DNA of 64,000 nucleotides from the NCBI RefSeq assembly GCF_030697375.1, contig NZ_JAUYQD010000040.1:186001-250000 (forward strand). Reading direction: 5' to 3'. The notes beneath the pieces are model-generated. The model saw nothing but the letters and a program-made list of their open reading frames with translations. It searched no databases and was not told where the DNA came from. The position numbers were made by a program, and so were the translations under genes. Position 1 is the first letter of the stretch. Each line of letters begins with the position of its first letter. Source of the DNA: Rhodoferax sp. (GTDB lineage Bacteria; Pseudomonadota; Gammaproteobacteria; Burkholderiales; Burkholderiaceae_C). Shown piece by piece: positions 26,871 to 36,755 of the stretch.

Positions 26871-28067
26871 CTATTGAAGGGCTGTATTCGAAGGCATCGC
26901 AGCCACCTTCGTATGCAGCCATTGGTACAAATCGGCCACAATTCGTTCGGCAGCATGTCCATCCCACAACTCTGGAATCCGGCCTCGCTTGCCTTTGCCA
27001 AGCAGAATTTCTTTCACTGCGCCACAAATGGCATCCCGATTGCGCCCCACCAAAGTGTTGGTGCCCTGCTCAACGGTAATGGGACGTTCGGTGCTGTCGC
27101 GCAGGGTCAGACAAGGTACCCCCAGTGCGGTAGTTTCTTCTTGAAGCCCGCCAGAATCGGTCAGTACCAGTGACGCACCAGCCAAGAACCCCAGCATTTC
27201 AAGATATCCCTGGGCTGGCAACATGACAATGCGCGTGGGATCTATCAATGGCATCAAACCAAAGCGCTCGATATTGCTGCGTGTACGGGGATGTACCGGA
27301 AATACCAAGGGAATGCTGGCGGACACCTCACCCAGTACCTCCAACAGAGCCCGCAAAGTCTCAGGATGGTCCACATTGGAGGGGCGGTGCAGTGTGACAA
27401 CACCGTATCCCAGTGGGCCACTCACCAGGGTCGAGTCAACATGCAAAGTGTTCAGTGTTTCCTTTACGCACCGGGCATTGGCCATACCAAACATCACGGA
27501 ATCAATCATGACATTGCCCACAAAACATACTCGGTCCAAAAGTATGCCCTCTTGGCGCAGATTTTCTTCTGCCATGCGCTCTGTATAGTAAAGCCGATCA
27601 GAAATTTGGTCCGTCAGCACGCGGTTGATTTCTTCGGGCATGGCTCTGTCATGGCTACGCAATCCAGCTTCAATATGAACCGCTGGGATATTTTTTTTTG
27701 CAGCAACCAAAGTGCAAGCCAACGTCGAGTTCACATCCCCAACAACGATGATGCAGGAAGGTTTATGTGCATCAAGAACCGGCTCAAACTTACGCATAAT
27801 GTCCGCGGTTTGAACAGCATGTGTACCCGATCCCACCTCAAGATTAATATCCGGCTGCGGAAGGTGCAGCGCCTCGAACAAACAATCACACATATCTCTG
27901 TCATAGTGTTGTCCCGTATGCACCAGCACTGCCGGAAGCGGCGGAAAATGCGCCGACATGGCCCGAAGAACCGGGGCCATTTTCATAAAATTTGGGCGTG
28001 CGCCTACCACGCAGATGATGGGGCTTATTTCAAAAAATGGCACCTCTGCACACGCCAGAATTGTCAT
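26871..28067 (-). CDS. wecB: UDP-N-acetylglucosamine 2-epimerase (non-hydrolysing)
   Basis: The protein has 398 residues with a GT-B-like epimerase fold. ICVVGARPNFMKMAPVLRA is the conserved N-terminus, VHIEAGLRSHDRAMPEEINR the active-site stretch, and LTDSGGLQEETTALGVPCLT the UDP-binding region. It interconverts UDP-GlcNAc and UDP-ManNAc, supplying ManNAc-type donors. The ATG overlaps the ATPase stop by four bases. About fifteen residues precede the usual start of the family, so initiation at a slightly later codon is possible, but the ATGA overlap favours the longer form. It probably feeds the UDP-sugar dehydrogenase five genes downstream on this strand. Confidence 0.92.
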   Translation of the reverse strand: MTILACAEVPFFEISPIICVVGARPNFMKMAPVLRAMSAHFPPLPAVLVHTGQHYDRDMCDCLFEALHLPQPDINLEVGSGTHAVQTADIMRKFEPVLDAHKPSCIIVVGDVNSTLACTLVAAKKNIPAVHIEAGLRSHDRAMPEEINRVLTDQISDRLYYTERMAEENLRQEGILLDRVCFVGNVMIDSVMFGMANARCVKETLNTLHVDSTLVSGPLGYGVVTLHRPSNVDHPETLRALLEVLGEVSASIPLVFPVHPRTRSNIERFGLMPLIDPTRIVMLPAQGYLEMLGFLAGASLVLTDSGGLQEETTALGVPCLTLRDSTERPITVEQGTNTLVGRNRDAICGAVKEILLGKGKRGRIPELWDGHAAERIVADLYQWLHTKVAAMPSNTALQ

Positions 28068-29170
28068 TCCATCTTCTCCTGACTCGGCCTGGTCGCAGCT
28101 GCAATTAATTTTTGCAGCATGACCAAAATTTCGAGGCTGATTCTTTCCAGGCGTAAAACACTACCTTCCAAACGCCTAAGGCGTCCGTCGTATTGCTCAG
28201 CACCCAGTTCATCAATATGGCGGGTGATCGCGTTCGCCAAACCAGGTGCCACTTGCAGCTTGGAGAGGTTGAGACAAGCGGCCTGCGCCCCTCCCCCCTC
28301 CTGCAGGCCAGGGCCCTGGCACTCTGACTTTCCATTCACTCCCGACGCGGCGGGTTCCGCTGACTCCGTGCGAATTTCACTGACAACCTCATTTACCTCG
28401 GCAAGACCAATTGCATCCTTGTTGCCCAAAAAACCCAGCAGCAGCAGTCGATCACAAATCAGGTTCACTCGACGAGGGATTCCTCCTGAAGCGAGGAAAA
28501 TGGCCTCAAAGGCGGTGGCCTCAAAGGCGGATCGTCCCGACGCCCCGGCGCAATGCAAACGGTGTTCTATATAGTCCTGCGTTTCTTGCGCGTCCAAGGG
28601 TCCAATATGGCAAGTTGCAGTCACCCTTTGTCGAAGCTGTTGCATGGTAGGGCTCTGCAAGATAGCGCGGAATTCCGGCTGCCCCACCAAAAAGGTCTGC
28701 AATAAAGCTTGCTGCCCGAGCTGAAAGTTGGACAGCATACGCAATTCTTCTACAGCCCTGGGTGTGAGGTTTTGGGCTTCGTCGACAATCAACAGGCAGC
28801 GTTTACCTTGGCTGGTCTGGCTGATGAGGTACGCCTCCAAAGACATGAGAAGATCAGATTTTGAGACATCCTTAACCCGCACTCCAAAGGCAGCACCTAC
28901 CAATCTCAAGGTGTCTTCTGCATCCAGTTGCGTGGTTACCAAATTGGCGGATACCACCTTATTGGGGTCCAAACTGGCCAAGAGGCCGCGCACTATGGTT
29001 GTCTTACCGGCGCCCACTTCCCCTGTAATAACGATGAAACCTTCATTGCGATGCACACCATATTCCAAGTAAGCCTTCGCCCGACGGTGCTGCTTGCTTC
29101 CGAAATAGAAACTAGGGTCTGGATTCAGCTGAAATGGCTTGCTGCTCAATCCGTAGTAGGCTTCATACAT
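28064..29170 (-). CDS. Exosortase A system-associated ATPase (ExeA-like AAA)
   Basis: The protein has 368 residues. MYEAYYGLSSKPFQLNPDP is the typical N-terminus of ExeA/GspA-like ATPases of the PEP-CTERM system (TIGR03015-type). Walker A is GEVGAGKTT at residues 50-58 and Walker B is CLLIVDEAQN at 125-134. A low-complexity linker near residues 275-305 precedes a C-terminal segment with coiled-coil character (LRRLEGSVLRLERISLEIL). It probably energises or organises assembly of the export apparatus at the inner membrane. It lies three bases after the outer-membrane-protein gene and overlaps the epimerase gene by four. Confidence 0.9.
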   Translation of the reverse strand: MYEAYYGLSSKPFQLNPDPSFYFGSKQHRRAKAYLEYGVHRNEGFIVITGEVGAGKTTIVRGLLASLDPNKVVSANLVTTQLDAEDTLRLVGAAFGVRVKDVSKSDLLMSLEAYLISQTSQGKRCLLIVDEAQNLTPRAVEELRMLSNFQLGQQALLQTFLVGQPEFRAILQSPTMQQLRQRVTATCHIGPLDAQETQDYIEHRLHCAGASGRSAFEATAFEAIFLASGGIPRRVNLICDRLLLLGFLGNKDAIGLAEVNEVVSEIRTESAEPAASGVNGKSECQGPGLQEGGGAQAACLNLSKLQVAPGLANAITRHIDELGAEQYDGRLRRLEGSVLRLERISLEILVMLQKLIAAATRPSQEKME

Positions 29171-29173
29171 AGA

Positions 29174-30625
29174 TCAAAACTGCAGAATCAAATTGAAAAA
29201 AAGCGCGGACTCGTCGTAAGGAGACGCGCTGCTGAACACGGAGCGACGGACACCCGCTGAAGCTGTCGCATATCGACCCACCTTGCCCGTCAAGTTGATA
29301 TTTATGAGATACAAGGTCGCGTCTTGTAGGCCCGGAAGATCCAATGTTCTTTGCTGAGAGCCCAATAGCTCCAGGGAATAATCTGGTGTCAAACGGTGCA
29401 AATAATCAACGCTAAATCCCAATTGACGGACAGCCGATGTGCTTAAGTCATCGATACCCGAAGAAATTGTGTCCAGCCTGCGATTTTCGCTTCCGACTGC
29501 GGCAAAAGTGACGGTATCTCTTACCCCCAATAAGGTAAGCGCCAATTCTTGGCGATGTTGCTGAGATACTGCAGACGACAGAAACCCACTGATGACTGGT
29601 GCGCTTGGATTGGCGTCATTGCTTAATAAACCAGTCTGACTTGGCGCTGCCGACATGTCTTTTTTATCGGTGAGTTTCCACACTGTGAGTGCCGTTCGGT
29701 GTTCAAATATCACACTGTGCGTTTCCCCGAATGAGCGATGTGCCCGTGATACGGAAAAGCGGGTCCTTTCGGTAGGAAACCAACTTGCACCCCAACTGCG
29801 GGTGTCAAAAATCTGTTTGTCGAAACTCGTGTAATTACTGGATTCACGCCCCGCATTGGCAAATACGATGAGCTGTGGCGTCACAGAATAGGACAGGCCA
29901 GCGTCAACACTGTCCGCCTCTGTTGAACGACCGGCGCTATAGTCGATTACCTGGCGGTTAATGTTGCTCGACCAAGTTAGGCTCCTAAACGCAGTATCAC
30001 CACCCAAATTAACGACGCCATCTGACGTTGCAACACCAGAAGCTTCGCTTGCACTGCTGTGCATTAAGGTCCGGCTGTAACGGGCTTCATAGTTGATCAA
30101 GCCACCCAAACGGCCTCGAAAATAGGGCGACAATCTGTAACTGGAGACCTCTGTTTTGTTGGAGTTGATGAGCGTGTCAACGTTGGACTGTGTCCCAAAG
30201 GCTGACATGGACTGCTGCGAAATGGTGCCACTGAAATCCAGATACATCCATTGGTCAAGCGCTTCAATGGTGCCAAACGTGTTGAGCGCGTTTTGTGAAC
30301 GTCTCGGTGACGAATTTTGTGCGTAAGCAACGCCGCGCAGTGCATAGTCCAGATAGGCCTTGACTCTACTTCCGTTACTGGAAATCCGTATTCCTGGACT
30401 GATTTCCGTAATTTGCTCTGCCTTTTTGCCCGCATTCACTAACGTGGCGTTGTCAGTGAACGTTTCTGCAACAGTCACACGGGGGGCAATCGACACACTC
30501 CGTGTCCTCTCATTGGAGTCAGTTTCCTGACCATAGGCCGGCGCAGATACCAGGGCGAAAACGCCTACGATCAAAAGACAGGCAATGGAAATCTGAACCG
30601 GCATTTTTGGAAAATGACTACACAT
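29174..30625 (-). CDS. PEP-CTERM system-associated outer-membrane beta-barrel protein (TIGR03016-type)
   Basis: The protein has about 483 residues. A signal peptide ends near VSAPAYGQ, and the remainder is rich in alternating polar/hydrophobic strands (SVSIAPRVTVAETFTDNATL, VGRYATASAGVRRSVF) and ends in Phe (NLILQF), as beta-barrels do. This matches the exosortase-linked outer-membrane family located next to the autokinase. It may form the secretion or anchoring pore. I chose the ATG at 30625; an ATG at 30673 would overlap the kinase gene by 22 bases and give an improbably long pre-signal segment. It lies 26 bases after the kinase gene. Confidence 0.85.
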   Translation of the reverse strand: MCSHFPKMPVQISIACLLIVGVFALVSAPAYGQETDSNERTRSVSIAPRVTVAETFTDNATLVNAGKKAEQITEISPGIRISSNGSRVKAYLDYALRGVAYAQNSSPRRSQNALNTFGTIEALDQWMYLDFSGTISQQSMSAFGTQSNVDTLINSNKTEVSSYRLSPYFRGRLGGLINYEARYSRTLMHSSASEASGVATSDGVVNLGGDTAFRSLTWSSNINRQVIDYSAGRSTEADSVDAGLSYSVTPQLIVFANAGRESSNYTSFDKQIFDTRSWGASWFPTERTRFSVSRAHRSFGETHSVIFEHRTALTVWKLTDKKDMSAAPSQTGLLSNDANPSAPVISGFLSSAVSQQHRQELALTLLGVRDTVTFAAVGSENRRLDTISSGIDDLSTSAVRQLGFSVDYLHRLTPDYSLELLGSQQRTLDLPGLQDATLYLININLTGKVGRYATASAGVRRSVFSSASPYDESALFFNLILQF

Positions 30626-30651
30626 GGTGAGCCGCAAGACACTGCATGTAG

Positions 30652-31533
30652 TCAAGCCTGCTGTGCGTCGCACCCAAATTCATATCCATATACGTGCCCA
30701 TAACCATATTCATACCCCCCCTTGGAAACTGTTCTTGCCTGATTCAGAAGCATTAATTTGACTGGGCAAGCATCAATGGTCGAAAGAGCCAGAACGACAT
30801 CGCTTTGCAAGGTCCTTTCGGCCTGAACCACCATCACAATTTGCCCCATATGAGAGGCCAACACCCGCGCTTCGGTGGCGAGCAGTAGCGGTGGTGAATC
30901 AAAAATGATGATGCGGTCTGTGTAGCGTCTGGCCATATCATTCAGCAGATGAATCATCGCGTCGCTAGCCAGAAGTTCGGTGGCACGCGGATGCGGCGTT
31001 CCACTTGGTAACAAGGTGAGCTTGTCAACATTTGTTTTTAACAACATGCTGGACAAATCCATGGAATCATCCAATACAAGATCAAGTAAACCTGCGCCTG
31101 CAGGCAACCCCAACACGCTCATCACGGATGGACGTGCCACATCCGCATCAACCAGCATCACCGTGTAATCCAGCTCTGTAGCCATGCTCATGGCCAGATT
31201 GATGGCGGTGAAGGTCTTACCTTCCCCAGGCAAAGCACTGGTCACCATGATCAGATTGCCGTTAATGATCGGCGAGGCCCCCTTGCCCATGGCATTGCCA
31301 ATCAGCGGTCGTTTGACAACTCGGAATTGGTCCGCAATTGCGGACCGAGGCGCGTTGGGGCTAACAATACCGGCCTTTGCAAGCGCCTCCAAATCAATGT
31401 CAACCCGTCGAGACAAAGAATTCGCACCCATCGCATGCGTAATGGGTGCCTCCCCGGGTACACCTGCACCCGCTTGGCGGAGTTGCTCCAGGCGGAGCGC
31501 TGCTTGCTCAATCAAACTACTCATAGTGTTCAT
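30652..31533 (-). CDS. Exosortase A-associated tyrosine autokinase (BY-kinase)
   Basis: The protein has 293 residues. It is a cytoplasmic bacterial tyrosine kinase domain of the CpsD/Wzc type: Walker A is ALPGEGKTFTAINLA (about residues 100-114), Walker A' is VMLVDADVARPS and Walker B is RIIIFDSPPLL. The C-terminus holds a tyrosine cluster (GGYEYGYGHVYGYEF), the expected autophosphorylation sites. Together with the Wzz-like partner, whose stop overlaps its start in an ATGA, it forms a split Wzc system that controls polymerisation and export by phosphorylation cycles. The family corresponds to the exosortase-linked kinase (TIGR03018-type). Confidence 0.92.
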   Translation of the reverse strand: MNTMSSLIEQAALRLEQLRQAGAGVPGEAPITHAMGANSLSRRVDIDLEALAKAGIVSPNAPRSAIADQFRVVKRPLIGNAMGKGASPIINGNLIMVTSALPGEGKTFTAINLAMSMATELDYTVMLVDADVARPSVMSVLGLPAGAGLLDLVLDDSMDLSSMLLKTNVDKLTLLPSGTPHPRATELLASDAMIHLLNDMARRYTDRIIIFDSPPLLLATEARVLASHMGQIVMVVQAERTLQSDVVLALSTIDACPVKLMLLNQARTVSKGGYEYGYGHVYGYEFGCDAQQA

Positions 31534-33104
31534 CCCGCCCGACCGGACATTAGTGACAAAACAACCATTCCCATCACAAAGAAGCTGAGCAGCGCACCTG
31601 ATGCACCCACAAATTTCTTCAAGTCAGACTTCTCTTGTTGCGCAGCCTCGGAATCCATGACCAAAGCAACCACGCCCAGCAGTGGCAAACCAACCACATC
31701 CCGAAGGGAGCGTGCATCAAAGAAAACAGCATGCATATGGCTGGCAAGAAGCGCGGTAGAAAGCCCTGCCCCCAGAGCCACTAGCAGCGCTACAGGCATC
31801 AGCAGAAGCCGATTGGGGGCTACAGGCTTGGGTGAGGCCCTGGGTGGATCAATCAACCGAAAATCGGCGACGCCGGCGGCGCTCTCCAGATCGCCAGACA
31901 GTGCAGCCGACTCCCGCCGAGCCACAAGGTCGTTGTAATTTTTTTTATTGATGTCGTAGTCGCGATTCATCTGTGCGAATTCAGCCTCAATTTGCGGCGC
32001 CGTTTTCATCAACTCCCGGGCCCGATTGAAACGCGCCGCATACTCACCCACCCGCGCTCGTAAGGAGGCTACCTGGACCTCTGACGTTGCCAACAGCCGA
32101 TTCAGCTCCTGGTAAGCCAAACTGTTATTGGATACCGCCGGTGGGTTGGCCATTGCCGTCTTGCGCAATTCCTGAAGCTCCTTGCGCCTAAGCGTCTCCA
32201 GCTCTTCAATTAAACGTTTTGTGCTCGCCACATCAGGATGCTGTTCGGTGAATCGCTGCAATAACATATCGAGGTTCCGTTTCTGAACCTCAATTCGTCC
32301 ATCAATTTCTGGCGTTGAGATCACCGCTGCGGATTCCTGTAAAAGGCTGCGTGAGGTGATGTCCGTATTTTGTGATTTTTCTGCATCCAGTTGACGTTTG
32401 GCTGCATCACGCGCATTTTCTGCCTCCCGCAGATCAAGTCGCGCTTGGTCCAACTGACTACTGATGGCACCGAGCTGACCAGCCATGTCTATGCCATCAG
32501 CATTTTGAATTTCAATATTTTTGACCTTGAAATCTTTTAAGCGCGCTTCTGCTTCCTCCAGCTTTCCGACATAGGTCTTGATTTGCTCGTCAATAAATCT
32601 TCTGGCTGTATTGGAGTCGTTTCGGGTATCCCCTAGACTGGACTCAACAAAAATGGACACCAAAGACTGGACCACCTTTTTCGCTTTTTCCGGGCTCGTA
32701 TCCCGGTATGACAAAACATACAGATTGTCGCGACCAACATTTTTTATTTCCAACGTTTTCATCAGCTCGTCAACCAGCGCTTCCTGCGCTGCCTTGGATT
32801 GACTTTTCAAGTCCAGGTCGGCCATGCGAATGAGCTTCTCTACATTTGGGCGACTGATAAGCGTTCGACTCAGCATGACCACTTGCTGGTCCACATTGGG
32901 CTGAACTGCCAAGCCGGACATCAGCGGCTTTAAGATCGACTGGGTATCTACAAAGATTCTGGCTGTTGCTTCGTATTTGTCAGGCACTAACAGCACGATA
33001 GCAACTCCGATCACCATCACCAGCCAAGCAATCAACATACCTAGCCAGCGATGCTTCCACATGCCTTTCGCGGCTGTGGATATTTGGCCAATCAGTTCGT
33101 CCAT
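31530..33104 (-). CDS. Exosortase A system chain-length determinant (Wzz/GNVR type)
   Basis: The protein has 524 residues. One membrane helix lies near residues 18-40 (WLGMLIAWLVMVIGVAIVLL) and another near 430-450 (LLLMPVALLVALGAGLSTAL), enclosing a long periplasmic region with extended coiled-coil stretches (residues about 170-370). Wzz signature pieces are PDKYEATARIFVDT and IEAEFAQMNRDYDINKKNYN, and an extra C-terminal hydrophobic helix follows. It co-operates with the adjacent autokinase and the EpsE-like exporter to set polymer length. It starts 80 bases after the exporter gene, the largest gap inside the array, which might hold an internal ribosome or processing site. Confidence 0.9.
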   Translation of the reverse strand: MDELIGQISTAAKGMWKHRWLGMLIAWLVMVIGVAIVLLVPDKYEATARIFVDTQSILKPLMSGLAVQPNVDQQVVMLSRTLISRPNVEKLIRMADLDLKSQSKAAQEALVDELMKTLEIKNVGRDNLYVLSYRDTSPEKAKKVVQSLVSIFVESSLGDTRNDSNTARRFIDEQIKTYVGKLEEAEARLKDFKVKNIEIQNADGIDMAGQLGAISSQLDQARLDLREAENARDAAKRQLDAEKSQNTDITSRSLLQESAAVISTPEIDGRIEVQKRNLDMLLQRFTEQHPDVASTKRLIEELETLRRKELQELRKTAMANPPAVSNNSLAYQELNRLLATSEVQVASLRARVGEYAARFNRARELMKTAPQIEAEFAQMNRDYDINKKNYNDLVARRESAALSGDLESAAGVADFRLIDPPRASPKPVAPNRLLLMPVALLVALGAGLSTALLASHMHAVFFDARSLRDVVGLPLLGVVALVMDSEAAQQEKSDLKKFVGASGALLSFFVMGMVVLSLMSGRAG

Positions 33105-33184
33105 TGGTACGGTCTCTGGGTTGGGTTTCGATCACTGCCTCGCCTGTATCAGGCAACAAAAAATGCACTACAAATGAACGGGGT

Positions 33185-33820
33185 TTAGAACCACCCTTGC
33201 GGAATGATGAGAATATCGCCTGGCTTCATCTCTACATTCGCCGATATATCGCCTCGTTTTATAAGATCTTTCAAACGTACCGAATAACGTTTGTCCCCTT
33301 CAGACACACGAGTGATAGATGCACTGTTGCCATCCGCAAAATCGGTCAGGCCACCCACCGCGATCATGACATCCAATACCGTCATCTTTTGTTTGTAGGG
33401 AAGAGACTGTGGTTTGGCTGCCTCTCCAATGACGCGGATTTGTTCAGCATAAGGACCGACAAAACTGGTCACAATAATCGTTACAACGGGGTCCCGAACC
33501 AGCTTGCTCAGCGCTTTTTCAACATCGCGGGCAATTTCCACTGGCGTCTTTCCTTGTGCTTCCAGCTCATCAACGAGTGGCGTTGAAACCTTTCCGTCGG
33601 GACGAACGGGAACCGTCATAGAAAGCTCAGGATTTCTCCACACAATGATGTTAAGCGTATCCCCGGCTCCAACGACATAGTCGTGCTCCGGCGTTGCAGC
33701 TGCCACGGGGGCCGATGGATATGAATTGGAATAGCCCGCGCATGCGGCAAGTAGGCCAACCGAAAAAACAACGAGCACCCAACGCAATGTCATTCTTGCC
33801 AGACCATAGAAATTTTTCAA
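33185..33820 (-). CDS. Polysaccharide export lipoprotein, exosortase A system (EpsE/Wza-like)
   Basis: The protein has 211 residues. The signal peptide ends in a lipobox (LLAACAG), so it is an outer-membrane-directed lipoprotein. DYVVGAGDTLNIIVWRNPEL begins the poly-export domain, and soluble-ligand-binding-like repeats follow (EQIRVIGEAAKPQSLPYKQ, NVEMKPGDILIIP). It is much shorter than E. coli Wza and matches the exosortase-linked EpsE form. The start is TTG at 33820, supported by a strong GGGGAG site five bases upstream; no ATG in frame is as well placed. It is the first gene of the 21-gene minus-strand array. Confidence 0.9.
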   Translation of the reverse strand: MKNFYGLARMTLRWVLVVFSVGLLAACAGYSNSYPSAPVAAATPEHDYVVGAGDTLNIIVWRNPELSMTVPVRPDGKVSTPLVDELEAQGKTPVEIARDVEKALSKLVRDPVVTIIVTSFVGPYAEQIRVIGEAAKPQSLPYKQKMTVLDVMIAVGGLTDFADGNSASITRVSEGDKRYSVRLKDLIKRGDISANVEMKPGDILIIPQGWF

Positions 33821-33961
33821 GATGACTCCCCATTCAAGTTAAATGAATTCTCTGGAAAATGTGCCGAAAAAATTAATATTTTTTACGCTCAGGCACAAAT
33901 CACAGACTGAAGTCTCGGCGCGATGCCATTTTTCATCTTGACATTTCGCACGAACACAAAT
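33821..33961 (-). promoter_or_regulatory. Probable promoter/leader of the exopolysaccharide array
   Basis: This A+T-rich 141-base gap separates the epimerase gene from the first gene of the array, on the same strand. A ribosome site GGGGAG ends it. A T- and A-rich stretch around 33870-33890 could hold a -10 element, and TTGTGC lies 17 bases upstream of TAATTT, a poor sigma-70 match. I see no sigma-54 element here with correct spacing. Promoter presence is inferred mainly from position. Confidence 0.35.
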
Positions 33962-35014
33962 TTATGCAAAACCTCCCGCACGCAAATGCGCGGACCGCTT
34001 CGTATCTTGAACTTTGTAATAGTCGCGGTACCAGGCTACAAAACGATGGATGCCTTGGTCAATGCGGGTACATGGAACAAAGCCAACCCAGTCATTCAAT
34101 GCATCCGTATCGGCGTAGGTGACAGGAACATCTCCATCTTGCAATGGCAAAAAATTGATTTCCGCCTTTTTTTCTAAAGAATTTTCTATGCATGCGATAA
34201 AGTCAAGCAAGGCAACCGGATTGTTATTTCCGATGTTAAACACCCTATAAGGAACATTGCTTGTCGCCGGGTCAGCATGGTCCGAGTTGAAGGCACGGTT
34301 GGTCGCCGCGGTGCAGTCCAATACCCGAACTACACCTTCGACAATGTCGTCCACAAAAGTGAAGTCTCGTCGCATCCGCCCGTTATTGAATACATCTATT
34401 GGGCGACCTTCCAGGATGGCTTTTGTAAACAAAAACAAGGCCATGTCAGGCCTTCCCCAAGGACCATATACCGTGAAAAATCGCAGACCCGTGGTTGGCA
34501 GTCCAAACAGATGGCTGTAGGTGTGCGCCATCAACTCATTGGCTTTTTTGGTTGCGGCATACATGCTAACGGGATGGTCAACGGCGTCGTGCTCTGAAAA
34601 AGGCATTTTGGTGTTTCCGCCGTAAACACTGGAGCTTGAAGCGTAAACGAGATGCTGGACTTTCGCATATCGGCAACCTTCAAGTACATTGACAAAACCA
34701 ACGATGTTGCTGTCAATATAGGCGTGGGGATTGTTCAGGGAGTAGCGCACCCCAGCCTGAGCAGCAAGATGAACCACGCGGTCGAATTTTTCTTCTGAAA
34801 AAAGGCGGGCCATACCAACGCGATCAACGATGTCCATTTTGACAAAGCGAAAGCCCGCATGCGGCATAAGCCGCTTCAAGCGACTTTCTTTGAGCGTAAC
34901 GTCGTAGTAGTCGTTGAGATTATCCACCCCCACGACCTCATCGCCGCGTGCCAACAGGCGCTGGGCAGTGGCCATTCCAATAAAGCCAGCCGCTCCCGTC
35001 AATAGTATTTTCAT
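33962..35014 (-). CDS. UDP-glucuronate 4-epimerase-like NAD-dependent epimerase
   Basis: The protein has 350 residues from the ATG at 35014; an in-frame TTG at 35026 would add four. It is an extended short-chain dehydrogenase: [20 protein letters not shown] holds GxxGxx[21 protein letters not shown] is typical of the UDP-glucuronate/galacturonate epimerases, and the catalytic Ser and Tyr-xxx-Lys are in [11 protein letters not shown] and [10 protein letters not shown]. It probably converts UDP-glucuronate to UDP-galacturonate for the exopolysaccharide. It lies upstream of the EpsE-like gene on the same strand and is divergent from the flavoprotein gene. Confidence 0.9.
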   Translation of the reverse strand: MKILLTGAAGFIGMATAQRLLARGDEVVGVDNLNDYYDVTLKESRLKRLMPHAGFRFVKMDIVDRVGMARLFSEEKFDRVVHLAAQAGVRYSLNNPHAYIDSNIVGFVNVLEGCRYAKVQHLVYASSSSVYGGNTKMPFSEHDAVDHPVSMYAATKKANELMAHTYSHLFGLPTTGLRFFTVYGPWGRPDMALFLFTKAILEGRPIDVFNNGRMRRDFTFVDDIVEGVVRVLDCTAATNRAFNSDHADPATSNVPYRVFNIGNNNPVALLDFIACIENSLEKKAEINFLPLQDGDVPVTYADTDALNDWVGFVPCTRIDQGIHRFVAWYRDYYKVQDTKRSAHLRAGGFA

Positions 35015-35145
35015 GGACGTCACCAATAGGAACAGAAAGCACCTAATGTGTGCGGACCCGAGGCCTCAAAAATTGACAAAACACAAAAGCAGTTTCGGCG
35101 GCATCCATATTCTTCACAAGGGCAAGCTAAGCGAAGGAGTGCGCA

Positions 35146-36741
35146 ATGGATCTCTCTGCGGCCATTCACCAATGGCAGTTGCTTTTGGGGAGATCAAGAG
35201 TGCTTCTAGGAGAGGCTGCTGCAGTGGCCTACGGCTGCGACACAGGTGCTTCGCGCCGGAATATTGCAGCGGGTCTTCGAATTGAACACCGTGCCCAATT
35301 GCAAGGGGTTATGCGTATTGCCAACCAGCATCAGACGCCGGTTTATCCCATTAGCACGGGGCACAATTGGGGATACGGAACTGCCCTGCCAGCGCGCGAC
35401 AACTGCACCATCATCGATTTATCAGCCCTGGTAGAAATTATTGATTTTGACCAAGAAATGGGCGTTGTCACTCTGGAGCCCGGCGTAACACAACGCATGC
35501 TGGCCAACTTTCTGGATGCCGGGCAGCACCCCTACTTGGTACCCGTAACCGGAGCTGGCCCGAACTGCAGCCTGATTGGCAATGCACTGGAGCGCGGCTA
35601 TGGCATTACCCCCCATGTAGACCACTTTGGTGCAGTGACTGATTTAGAAGCGGTCTTGCCCGACGGCAGCTTGTACCGCACCGCGTTAAGAGAGGTTGGC
35701 GGTGATGACTTGGCCCGCCTATTCAAATGGGGCATTGGTCCATATTCAGTGGGGCTATTCACACAAGGTGGCATCGGCATAGTCACCCGCATGTCCATCG
35801 TCTTATTCCGTCGTCCAGAATGTGTCAAAGCCTGTTTTTTTGGTTTAAAAGATGATGCATTGCTGGTACCTGCGGTCCAGGCCATCCGCACCCTTCTCAT
35901 CAAACTGCCTGGAACTGTAGGGGCCATCAACCTGATGAACCGGCATCGGGTACTAAGCATGTCCGCACCCTATCCAGCAGACAAAATTGGGGCTGATGGT
36001 TTGATTCCAAACGCCGTGATTCGACAGCTAGGGCGACAACACCATGTCATGCCGTGGACCGGCTTTGCCACGCTATACGGCCCCCCCCGAATGGTGGCTA
36101 CAGCTCAGAAAGAGATGAAAGTGGCCCTGTCTAACACTTGCAGTCGAATGCTGTTTTTGACATCCGATCACACAAAGTCTCTGGTTCGAATCGCGCATTG
36201 GATTCCTGGCGCACCAGGCAGACATTTGATCACCTTGGCGGAAACACTGGCGCGTTCCCTTGAACTGGTTGCTGGGCGCCCCAACGAAACAGCTTTGGCG
36301 CTGGCCTACTGGCGCAATCCAATCCCCCCAAAGGAACGCTTCAAGAATCCCGCGCGCGATGGCTGTGGACTCATTTGGTACGCTCCGCTGGTTCCCATGC
36401 GCCCTATCGACGTGCGAGCCTATCTCGACATGGTGATACGCGTAACGCATAAGCATGGCATTGAGCCTTTGATTACGCTGACCTCGATCAATGACCGGTT
36501 GTTTGACAGCACGACACCTTTGCTGTTCGACCGAAATGACCCAATGGCCGAAGCCGCTGCTCAGGCCTGCTACCACGAACTACTGGTCACGGGCCGAACC
36601 CAAGGCTGGTTTCCGTACCGCATTGGGGTGGATGCCATGCCGACTCTCGCGGCTTGGCAAACCGATTCCAAAGTGTTCCATAGTCGCCTGCGCAAGGACC
36701 TGGATCCCTACGACCTGATGGCACCGGGTCGCTACCGATGA
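35146..36741 (+). CDS. FAD-linked oxidase of the VAO/PCMH family
   Basis: The protein has 531 residues. The FAD-binding PCMH domain is recognised by VYPISTGHNWGYGTALPARD near residue 65, by VVTLEPGVTQRMLANFLD, and by the nucleotide-contacting GAGPNCSLIGNALERGYG. The C-terminal substrate domain ends with PYDLMAPGRYR, typical of vanillyl-alcohol-oxidase-type enzymes such as p-cresol methylhydroxylase. The substrate is unknown. A GAAGGAG site lies six bases before the ATG. It is monocistronic, divergent from the epimerase and followed by a hairpin terminator shared with the convergent PEP-CTERM gene. A link to the polysaccharide locus is positional only. Confidence 0.85.
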   Translation: MDLSAAIHQWQLLLGRSRVLLGEAAAVAYGCDTGASRRNIAAGLRIEHRAQLQGVMRIANQHQTPVYPISTGHNWGYGTALPARDNCTIIDLSALVEIIDFDQEMGVVTLEPGVTQRMLANFLDAGQHPYLVPVTGAGPNCSLIGNALERGYGITPHVDHFGAVTDLEAVLPDGSLYRTALREVGGDDLARLFKWGIGPYSVGLFTQGGIGIVTRMSIVLFRRPECVKACFFGLKDDALLVPAVQAIRTLLIKLPGTVGAINLMNRHRVLSMSAPYPADKIGADGLIPNAVIRQLGRQHHVMPWTGFATLYGPPRMVATAQKEMKVALSNTCSRMLFLTSDHTKSLVRIAHWIPGAPGRHLITLAETLARSLELVAGRPNETALALAYWRNPIPPKERFKNPARDGCGLIWYAPLVPMRPIDVRAYLDMVIRVTHKHGIEPLITLTSINDRLFDSTTPLLFDRNDPMAEAAAQACYHELLVTGRTQGWFPYRIGVDAMPTLAAWQTDSKVFHSRLRKDLDPYDLMAPGRYR

Positions 36742-36755
36742 CGCGTTGGTATGAA

